Shown here: positions 1-4,813 of the stretch, piece by piece
Layout: every line of letters begins with the position of its first letter
Position numbering within the stretch: the first letter of the stretch is position 1
NCBI GenBank assembly: GCA_041628225.1
Contig: JBFKPQ010000124.1
Span: 1 to 6,888 of the forward strand
DNA from: JBFKPQ01 sp041628225
GTDB lineage: Bacteria > Actinomycetota > Acidimicrobiia > Spongiisociales > JAENVV01
Length of the DNA stretch: 6,888 bases
Direction: 5' to 3'
Translations under genes and position numbers: made by a program
The notes under the pieces: generated by a model
Database searches by the model: none
Told to the model about the DNA's origin: nothing
What the model saw: the letters and a program-made list of their open reading frames with translations, nothing else

Positions 1-1
1 C

Positions 2-1054
2 GGCGTCGAAGTGTGGGATTCGCACACTCACACCGGCGACAACGACCCCGATGGCATCACCAACACCGACATCGCGCTCCTCGACGCGCTCGACGAAGCG
101 GGCCACGCCGGTGCAGTGATCATGAGCAGCGCCGATCTGGGTGGATACGAGCAGGCCAACCGGCGAATCCTCGACGAAGCGCAACGGTCGAACGGGCGTC
201 TGATTCCCTACCTGCGGATCGACCCGCGCGCTCACGACGCAGCCGATCAGGCCCGGCGGGGGCTGGACGGCGGCTTCCGGGGCCTCAAACTGCACCCCCG
301 CGCCGAGGCGTTCCCGATGGACCTCCCGGCGGTGACCACCGTCTGCGAAGCAGCCGCCGACTACCGGCGGCCCGTGCTGGTCCATGCCGGGCGGGGGATC
401 CCTCCCCTCGGCGACGCCGTCCTCCGGCTGGTCGACCGCTTCGACGGGCTGCGCCTGATCCTCGCCCACTGCGGGATCTCCGACCTGACCCGGCTCGGCC
501 CGCAAGCCGTCCTCCACCCCGGACTGTTCTTCGATAGTGCTTGGTGGGACATCACCGATCACCTGGCGTTGGCGGCGTGGGTGCCTCCCGGGCAGATCCT
601 CTACGCCTCGGACACCCCCTATGGGCGTCCCGAGTTGGGGTTCACGCTGGCGATGCGCACGGCGGCCGCGGCCCGCTATTCGCCTGCTCAGGTAGCCGCC
701 CACTTCGGAGGAACCCTGCGCCGCCTGGTGACCGGCGAACCTGGCGAAGATATGGGCGGTCCGCCCGGGGACGGGTTCGTGTGCGCCGACGCCGGGTTGC
801 TACGAGTCCACGGCAGCCTGCAGGCGGCGCTCGGGGCGGCGTTCGCCGGGATCGATGCCCGCGAGGCCACCACGCTGGGCCGGCACGCCTGCGACGTGGC
901 GGCCGGCGAGAAAGACGAAGCCGTCTACCGGGCCATCGCCGCCACGCTCGACGCGATCGATCCCGGCGACCGGCGCAGTCAGCTGACGCTGCTGATCCTG
1001 GCTGCGGCGGCCGCCCTCACGCCTCAGGTTCCGGTGCCGGACCTCGACGGGTAG
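2..1054 (+). CDS. Amidohydrolase-family metal-dependent hydrolase (5' partial)
   Basis: This is a TIM-barrel metal-dependent hydrolase of the amidohydrolase-2/TatD-like kind. Numbered from the GTG at 11, the visible metal-site motifs are DSHTHTG (H5 and H7), GLKLHP (K93, H95), VLVHAG (H125), LAHCG (H153) and ASDTP (D201). Together they form the set of His and Asp ligands expected for a mono- or binuclear metal site. The substrate cannot be told from sequence. The frame is open to the left edge (GVE precedes the GTG), so the true start is probably outside the window; the HxH motif normally lies a few residues after the start, so little may be missing. After the barrel (to about residue 245) there is an alanine-rich, probably helical tail of about 100 residues that I do not recognise. 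It ends with TAG and converges on the minus-strand operon. Family assignment is confident; specific function is unknown. Confidence 0.82.
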   Translation, partial: GVEVWDSHTHTGDNDPDGITNTDIALLDALDEAGHAGAVIMSSADLGGYEQANRRILDEAQRSNGRLIPYLRIDPRAHDAADQARRGLDGGFRGLKLHPRAEAFPMDLPAVTTVCEAAADYRRPVLVHAGRGIPPLGDAVLRLVDRFDGLRLILAHCGISDLTRLGPQAVLHPGLFFDSAWWDITDHLALAAWVPPGQILYASDTPYGRPELGFTLAMRTAAAARYSPAQVAAHFGGTLRRLVTGEPGEDMGGPPGDGFVCADAGLLRVHGSLQAALGAAFAGIDAREATTLGRHACDVAAGEKDEAVYRAIAATLDAIDPGDRRSQLTLLILAAAAALTPQVPVPDLDG

Positions 1055-1158
1055 GCGTTCCCAGCTCGCACATGGAGTGCGGTGCCGCCGCTGATCCACC
1101 ACCGGAAGGGTGCGCCTTCGAACCGTTCGATGGCCTCGCCCACCTCGAGGGGTGCCAG
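1055..1158 (-). pseudogene. Remnant of a nucleotidyltransferase N-terminus
   Basis: The minus strand between the two convergent stops reads, without a stop codon, LAPLEVGEAIERFEGAPF followed by RWWISGGTALHVRAG. The [PR]-W-W-I-x-GG-x-AL-x(3)-G pattern is the N-terminal signature of aminoglycoside/lincosamide-type nucleotidyltransferases (minimal nucleotidyltransferase fold). In intact members it is followed by an R-x-H-x-D-x-D segment carrying the metal-binding aspartates. Here the resemblance ends at about 1055, next to the hydrolase stop codon, and the frame runs to a TGA at 1024-1026 through unrelated sequence. There is no convincing ATG, GTG or TTG start: the conserved part begins just after the SRPBCC stop with a CTG. 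I read it as a broken gene end left at a recombination junction. The family match is from memory of the motif, and the piece is short, so confidence is limited. Confidence 0.42.
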
Positions 1159-1159
1159 A

Positions 1160-1606
1160 TCAAGCCTCGGCGACGGCGGCGATGTCTTCGAGGTCTTGCT
1201 GCACGGCTTTTCGTGTGGCGCCAACCATGAGGCGGCCCACGGTGTTGCCGAGCAGCTTGGCTACGAACGTCCGCGGCTCGGCATCGAACGTCATGGTGAG
1301 GAGGCTGCCGTCACCGGCGGGTTCGACGCGCATTTCCGACCGGTACAGGACACCGGGGCCATCGGCTTCGGTGACATAGCCGCGGCCGTCTTCGACCTCG
1401 ACCACCTTCATGACTTCGGTGGCCTCCCTGCCGAACATCACCCGCGTTTCGCGCCAGGTGGTTCCGACTCCGAACCCGACGCCGTCGTCGAGTCGCTCGA
1501 CCGCCGTGATGCCGGTGATGCGTTCAGACGAAGCGTTGAGGTCGGTGATGATGTCCCACACCTTGGCGGGTGCTGCGGCGATCTGTTTGGACGTCTCGAG
1601 TTTCAT
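1160..1606 (-). CDS. SRPBCC-fold (polyketide cyclase/dehydrase-like) protein
   Basis: A 148-residue single-domain protein of the START/SRPBCC (Bet v1-like) superfamily, a helix-grip fold with a hydrophobic ligand cavity. The opening KLETSKQIAAAPAKVWDIITDLN is the usual first strand plus helix with the Ala-x-x-x-Val-Trp pattern. The middle has the alternating strands (GVGTTWRETRVMFGREATEVMKV, then YRSEMRVEPAGDGSLLTMTF), and a long C-terminal helix follows (LMVGATRKAVQQDLEDIAAVAEA). I chose the ATG at 1606 over an in-frame GTG at 1612 because GGAGG (1616-1612) lies 5 nt before the ATG and overlaps the GTG. It starts 27 nt after the dnaB stop, so it is probably the last intact gene of the ribosomal/replication operon. 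No catalytic residues are obvious and the ligand is unknown; lipid or small-molecule binding is the family expectation. Confidence 0.85.
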   Translation of the reverse strand: MKLETSKQIAAAPAKVWDIITDLNASSERITGITAVERLDDGVGFGVGTTWRETRVMFGREATEVMKVVEVEDGRGYVTEADGPGVLYRSEMRVEPAGDGSLLTMTFDAEPRTFVAKLLGNTVGRLMVGATRKAVQQDLEDIAAVAEA

Positions 1607-1611
1607 GGTCA

Positions 1612-1616
1612 CCTCC
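1612..1616 (-). promoter_or_regulatory. Shine-Dalgarno deciding the SRPBCC start
   Basis: GGAGG on the minus strand, 5 nt before the ATG at 1606. Its last base is the first base of the alternative GTG codon (1612-1610), so that GTG cannot be the start served by this site. Confidence 0.7.
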
Positions 1617-1633
1617 GACGTTCACCGTACCGA

Positions 1634-3061
1634 TCAGGGAACCTCGCCGGTGCCGTGATCACCGAAGAGCGTGAATTCGGGCATGAACGTCATCTCCACC
1701 CGTCCCGTAGAACCGGCACGGTGTTTGGCGACGATCACCTCGGCGAGGCCCTTGCTCTCTTGCGCCTCGGGGTTGTAGTACTCGTCGCGGTAGATGAACA
1801 TCACGATGTCGGCGTCCTGCTCGATGGCGCCCGATTCGCGGAGGTCGCCGAGGCGCGGTCGTTTGTCCTCTCGAGCTTCGAGGGAGCGGTTGAGCTGAGA
1901 GACGGCGATGATCGGGATTCCCAGCTCGCGCGCCAGGTTCTTCAGGTTTCGGCTGATCTCGGCGATCTCCTGCTGGCGGTTCTCCCGGTTCCGGCCCTGC
2001 ATGAGCTGCAAGTAGTCGAGCACGACGAGATCGAGGCCGCGGTGGCGCTTGAGGCGTCGGCATTTGGCTCGAACGTCGGTCACGGTGATGTGGGCGCTGT
2101 CGTCGACGAACAAGGGCGCCTGGTAGAGCCGGCTGGCCGCGTTGACGACCTTCTGCCACAGCTGGGGTCCGAGCTGGCCTGCCCGGAGCTTCATCGAGTC
2201 GACGCGGCCGATCGAACAGAGCAGCCGCTGAATGATCTCTTCCTTGCCCATCTCCATGGAAAAGATGGCCACGGTGCCGCCGTGGGTGGCGACATTCGTG
2301 GCGATGTTGAGCGCCAGCGCCGACTTGCCCATCGCGGGACGTGCGGCGACCACGACCAGGTTGGCGGGCTGCAAACCGGCGAGTTTGCGGTCGAGATCGC
2401 GAAAACCGGTGGCGAGTCCAGTGATCTCGCCGGCGTTGGCTTCCATCTCTTCGATGACCTCAAGCGACGACTGAAGAAAGCCGCTGAGAGGTAGGAGTCC
2501 GTCTCCGACGCGCCGTTCGGCTACCCCGAGCACCGTCTGTTCGGCGCTGTCGATGACAAAGTCGATCTCTTCGTCGGTGAGCATCGCCAGGTCGCTGATC
2601 CGTCCTCCTGCCGACATGAGGTTTCGTCGCAGCGCGTGCTCCTCGACGATGTCGGCGTAGTACTCGACTCGGCTGGCAACCGGCACCGCGCTCATCAGTT
2701 GCGTGACGAAACCGACGCCGCCGATTCGGTCAAGCTCGCCCTTGCGACGCAGTCCGTCGGTGACCGTCACCGCATCGATCGGCTGGTTGGCGTTGTACAG
2801 GTCGACGATGATCTCGTAGATCGCCTGATAGGCGGGGATGTAGAAGTCCTCGGAGCGCAGCCGATCGACGACCTGGTTGGCGGCCTCGGCCGAGAGCAGC
2901 AGAGCACCGATGACCGACTCTTCGGCCTCGGCGTTGTGGGGTGGGGTTCTGACCCCGGAAGTCCGGCCTCCGTTGGGAGACCGGCTTCCGGAAGGCAGAG
3001 GGTCACGAGCAGGCGGCGCGTAAGCCTCGATGGGAGGCTCAGTGGTGCCGCGGTCGCTCAT
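1634..3061 (-). CDS. dnaB: Replicative DNA helicase DnaB
   Basis: The 475-residue replicative helicase, which unwinds DNA at the fork as a homohexamer. Residues 1-40 are a Pro/Gly/Ser-rich, probably disordered extension. The N-terminal helical domain begins at about 41 (PPHNAEAEESVIGALL) and runs to about 180. The RecA-like motor follows: Walker A at 240-247 (ARPAMGKS), Walker B LVVLDY at 345-350 (D349), a sensor-like segment IIAVSQLNRSLE at 384-395, and LGDLRESGAIEQDADIV at 404-420. KHRAG at 446-450 carries R448 as the likely arginine finger. The first Walker A position is Ala instead of the usual Gly, and the last is Ser instead of Thr. There is no intein, although actinobacterial dnaB genes often carry one at these motifs. 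The ATG is 4 nt after the rplI stop with no clear Shine-Dalgarno, suggesting translational coupling. Length and motif set are complete. Confidence 0.97.
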   Translation of the reverse strand: MSDRGTTEPPIEAYAPPARDPLPSGSRSPNGGRTSGVRTPPHNAEAEESVIGALLLSAEAANQVVDRLRSEDFYIPAYQAIYEIIVDLYNANQPIDAVTVTDGLRRKGELDRIGGVGFVTQLMSAVPVASRVEYYADIVEEHALRRNLMSAGGRISDLAMLTDEEIDFVIDSAEQTVLGVAERRVGDGLLPLSGFLQSSLEVIEEMEANAGEITGLATGFRDLDRKLAGLQPANLVVVAARPAMGKSALALNIATNVATHGGTVAIFSMEMGKEEIIQRLLCSIGRVDSMKLRAGQLGPQLWQKVVNAASRLYQAPLFVDDSAHITVTDVRAKCRRLKRHRGLDLVVLDYLQLMQGRNRENRQQEIAEISRNLKNLARELGIPIIAVSQLNRSLEAREDKRPRLGDLRESGAIEQDADIVMFIYRDEYYNPEAQESKGLAEVIVAKHRAGSTGRVEMTFMPEFTLFGDHGTGEVP

Positions 3062-3065
3062 AGTC

Positions 3066-3512
3066 TCAGGCGGGGATGACGTCGATCGTCAACACGAACT
3101 CGACGTCGGCGTGCAGCTTCACGGGAACTTCGTGGAGTCCGATGCTCTTGATCGGCTTCTCGAGTTGGAGGTTCTTCCGGTCGAGCTTGACCCCGGTGAA
3201 CTTCTCGACGCCGTCCACGACATCGCTCGATCCGATGGATCCGAACAGCTTGCCTTCATCGCCGGCCTGGGCGGCGATGACGATGCGAGATCCCACCAAC
3301 TGCTTGGCAACCACCTCGGCCTCTTCGCGGGCTCTGCGAACCGCCTCCTCGCGGGTTGCCTTCACGGCGAGGGCGTGCTTGAGGGCACCGCCCGTCGCCT
3401 TGACGGCCAGGTTGCGGGGCAGCAGGTAGTTGCGGCCGTAACCGTCGGCGACATCGACGATCTCGCCTTCGGCGCCGAGCCCTTCGACGGGTGCGATGAG
3501 AATGAGTTTCAT
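3066..3512 (-). CDS. rplI: 50S ribosomal protein bL9
   Basis: bL9, 148 residues, the usual length. The N-terminal rRNA-binding domain carries the family signature (MKLILIAPVEGLGAEGEIVDV, then GYGRNYLLPRNLAVKAT at about 24-40). A long charged helix of about 30 residues links it to the C-terminal domain (GKLFGSIGSSDV at about 87-98, then a tail in which VKL recurs and which ends VLTIDVIPA). The start ATG shares its A with the rpsR stop (TGATG), and no Shine-Dalgarno is evident in the end of rpsR, so translation is probably coupled to rpsR. dnaB follows after 4 nt. This neighbourhood is the standard actinobacterial one. Confidence 0.97.
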   Translation of the reverse strand: MKLILIAPVEGLGAEGEIVDVADGYGRNYLLPRNLAVKATGGALKHALAVKATREEAVRRAREEAEVVAKQLVGSRIVIAAQAGDEGKLFGSIGSSDVVDGVEKFTGVKLDRKNLQLEKPIKSIGLHEVPVKLHADVEFVLTIDVIPA

Positions 3513-3766
3513 CAGCGGTTCGTGTAGGGCAGGAGAGCCATCTCGCGGGCGTTCTTGATGGCCACGGCCACCTCCCGCTGATGCTGGGCGCAGTTGCCGG
3601 TGACCCGCCGCGCCCGGATCTTGGCTCGATCGGACATGTACTTGCGCAGGACCGCAACCTCTTTGTAATCGATCGTGGCGTCCTTGTTTGCGCAGAAGGT
3701 GCAGACCTTCTTTCTCACGCGGCGGTTCGAATCGGGCCGCCGCTTCTTGCGTGTTTGCCGTGCCAT
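3512..3766 (-). CDS. rpsR: 30S ribosomal protein bS18 (zinc-binding form)
   Basis: bS18, 84 residues, binding the 16S platform as a partner of bS6. The basic N-terminus (MARQTRKKRRPDSNRRVRKK) leads into the conserved core, with IDYKEVAVLRKYMSDRAKI, RARRVTGNCAQHQREVAVAIK and the terminal MALLPYTNR. It retains CTFC (residues 22-25), C59 and H62, the four-ligand set of the zinc-containing C+ paralogue. Some high-GC actinobacteria carry a second, cysteine-less S18 copy, so the C+ state is worth noting. AGGAG sits 8 nt before the ATG. It starts 18 nt after the ssb stop and its TGA overlaps the rplI ATG by one base. Confidence 0.97.
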   Translation of the reverse strand: MARQTRKKRRPDSNRRVRKKVCTFCANKDATIDYKEVAVLRKYMSDRAKIRARRVTGNCAQHQREVAVAIKNAREMALLPYTNR

Positions 3767-3784
3767 GTGTATTGCTCCTGAGAT

Positions 3785-4228
3785 CTAGAACGGGGCTTCG
3801 TCGGGCCCGAAATCGTCGCGTGCGACCGGGGCGGCGGGGAGGCCGCCGGAGTCGCCACCACCGAATCCGCCAGAACGAGCGGTCTTGTTGACGGTGGCCG
3901 TCGCCCAGCGGAGGCTCGGACCGATCTCATCGATGCGAATCTCCACCACGGAGCGCTTCTCGCCCTCTTGGTTTTCCCAGCTGCGCTGTTCGAGGCTGCC
4001 GGTGATGATGACGCGCGTGCCCTTGACGAGCGACTCGGCGGCGTTCTCGGCCGCATCGCGCCACATGGTGCCGCCGAAGAACGACGTCTCTTCCTGCCAC
4101 TCGTTGTTCTGGTCCCGCCAGCGCCGATTGACGGCGACACGGATGCGGGCCATGGGAATGCCGGACTGCGTGAAGCGCAGTTCCGGGTCTTCCACCAGGT
4201 TGCCGATGATCGTTACGGTGTTCGTCAT
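3785..4228 (-). CDS. ssb: Single-stranded DNA-binding protein
   Basis: SSB, 147 residues, coating ssDNA during replication, repair and recombination. The OB fold spans about 1-112, with NTVTIIGNLVEDPELRFT at the start, the conserved WRDAAENAAESLVKGTRVII stretch in the middle, and the actinobacterial-looking end IGPSLRWATATVNK. A short Gly-rich linker (about 113-136) leads to the acidic tip DDFGPDEAPF. This tip is the docking peptide for partner proteins; the terminal Pro-Phe is kept while the usual Ile before it is Ala. A GAGAGGG purine tract before the ATG serves as ribosome binding site. It lies between rpsF and rpsR as in most bacteria that link ssb to the S6/S18 genes, and 71 nt separate it from the rpsF stop. 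Confidence 0.97.
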   Translation of the reverse strand: MTNTVTIIGNLVEDPELRFTQSGIPMARIRVAVNRRWRDQNNEWQEETSFFGGTMWRDAAENAAESLVKGTRVIITGSLEQRSWENQEGEKRSVVEIRIDEIGPSLRWATATVNKTARSGGFGGGDSGGLPAAPVARDDFGPDEAPF

Positions 4229-4240
4229 TGTCCCTCTCCC

Positions 4241-4297
4241 GGGGTTCTGTCCTCGTCGCCGCCTCCGATCATGTCAGAGGGGTGTGACGAGAACCCC
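4241..4297 (-). promoter_or_regulatory. Long imperfect hairpin in the rpsF-ssb gap
   Basis: The rpsF-ssb gap can fold into a nested stem in the minus-strand transcript. GGGGTTC (4297-4291) pairs with GAACCCC (4247-4241). TCGTC (4290-4286) then pairs with GACGA (4257-4253), leaving a 5-nt one-sided bulge at 4248-4252. CCTC (4280-4277) can pair with GAGG (4265-4262) inside. No U-tract follows, so it is unlikely to be a full intrinsic terminator. It ends only 12 nt before the ssb start, placing it where it could affect ssb translation, processing or the rpsF:ssb ratio. The pairing is seen directly; the role is inference. Confidence 0.45.
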
Positions 4298-4299
4298 TT

Positions 4300-4593
4300 T
4301 CACTCCTCGTCGTGCCGAATGACCTTGTGGCGGACGACCGCGTCGGACAACCCGAGGGCGCGGTCCAACTCATCGACGGCCATCCTGGCGTCGGTCTCGA
4401 AGGACACGACCGAGTAGTAACCCTCATTGAGGTGGTCGATCTCGTAGGCGAAGCGCCGCTTGCCCCAGAAATCGGTGTCCGTGACCGCAGCCCCGCGAGC
4501 GCTGAGCAGGTCCGCGATCTCTTTCACGCGTCCCTGAGCGTCCTGCTCGGGCAGGTCAGGACGATGAATCGTCATGACTTCGTATTTCCGCAT
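4300..4593 (-). CDS. rpsF: 30S ribosomal protein bS6
   Basis: bS6, 97 residues, the 16S platform protein that pairs with bS18. The start MRKYEVMTIHRPDLPE is the canonical first strand; FWGKRRFAYEIDHLNEGYYSVV at about 42-63 is the central family signature. The protein ends soon after VVRHKVIRHDEE, so it lacks a long acidic C-terminal tail. The frame is open for about 76 more codons upstream, but the ATG at 4593 is the real start: it matches the family N-terminus and has AGGAGG 5 nt before it. It heads the operon, with a candidate promoter and structured leader upstream. Confidence 0.97.
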   Translation of the reverse strand: MRKYEVMTIHRPDLPEQDAQGRVKEIADLLSARGAAVTDTDFWGKRRFAYEIDHLNEGYYSVVSFETDARMAVDELDRALGLSDAVVRHKVIRHDEE

Positions 4594-4611
4594 CTGTACC
4601 TCCTGTGGACA

Positions 4612-4676
4612 TCCGCCGGGCGGAAGGCCCCGCATCTCTTGCGGAGCAGGAACTGCGCGCGACCCCTGCGGTGGGG
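4612..4676 (-). promoter_or_regulatory. Structured rpsF leader, candidate S6:S18 autoregulatory site
   Basis: The rpsF mRNA leader contains three local hairpins. CCCC-ACCGCA-GGGG (4676-4663) has a 6-nt loop with CCG, with two further pairs beyond a U-U mismatch. CTCCGC (4646-4641) pairs with GCGGGG (4633-4628, one G-U) across a 7-nt loop. TCCGC pairs with GCGGA around a CCG triloop (4624-4612), close to the Shine-Dalgarno. Leaders of rpsF in many bacteria carry an S6:S18-binding hairpin with a conserved CCG in a loop or bulge, mimicking the 16S site (established knowledge). Which of these hairpins, if any, is that element is inference. Confidence 0.4.
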
Positions 4677-4691
4677 ACGTGCGGTGGCCGC

Positions 4692-4720
4692 AGTGTAACG
4701 GTGGCGCGGTACCGTCCGAA
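4692..4720 (-). promoter_or_regulatory. Candidate promoter of the rpsF operon
   Basis: On the minus strand TTCGGA (4720-4715) and TACACT (4697-4692) are separated by exactly 17 nt. The -10 matches four of six consensus positions and the -35 three. This would give a leader of roughly 90 nt before the rpsF ATG, enough for the structures described there. It is a motif-based call with no experimental support. Confidence 0.45.
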
Positions 4721-4757
4721 AACGAGATCGGTGGTTCGTTCTCGCGACCTCGGGGGG

Positions 4758-4786
4758 TAGGCAGGACGACCGATCGGTCGTACGCT
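4758..4786 (+). promoter_or_regulatory. Candidate promoter with operator-like palindrome
   Basis: ACGACCGATCGGTCGT at 4766-4781 is a perfect 16-bp palindrome. It lies in the spacer between TAGGCA (4758-4763, four of six to a -35) and TACGCT (4781-4786, a weak -10), 17 nt apart, and overlaps the first base of that -10. A flanking inverted repeat, GGTAGG (4756-4761) with CCTACC (4790-4795), surrounds it. Two ACCTAC copies (4789-4794 and 4797-4802) follow. This arrangement suits a dimeric repressor controlling the exported-protein gene at 4814, whose start would be about 20 nt downstream of transcription initiation. The palindrome is certain; promoter and operator function are inferred. Confidence 0.45.
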
Positions 4787-4813
4787 GGACCTACCAACCT
4801 ACGAGGGGGCGAG

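Noticed and set aside
1118..1130. TCGAA-CCG-TTCGA hairpin between the convergent genes as a bidirectional terminator
   Set aside because: The stem is only 5 bp and no T-tract follows on either strand. I see no convincing terminator in 1055-1159.
1082..2494. Long plus-strand open frame (470 codons) antisense to dnaB and the SRPBCC gene
   Set aside because: Its translation has no recognisable motif, while the opposite strand encodes complete conserved proteins. Long antisense frames are expected in high-GC DNA with strong third-position bias.
4225..4272. Minus-strand 15-codon ORF (MIGGGDEDRTPGEGQ) whose TGA overlaps the ssb ATG
   Set aside because: It has no ribosome binding site, is embedded in the inverted repeat and could easily arise by chance. 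The ATGA overlap alone is not enough.
4574..4813. Upstream in-frame extension of the stalk protein, and the corresponding extension of rpsF on the other strand
   Set aside because: Both run through the divergent promoter region. The internal ATGs at 4814 and 4593 have ribosome sites and the expected N-termini.
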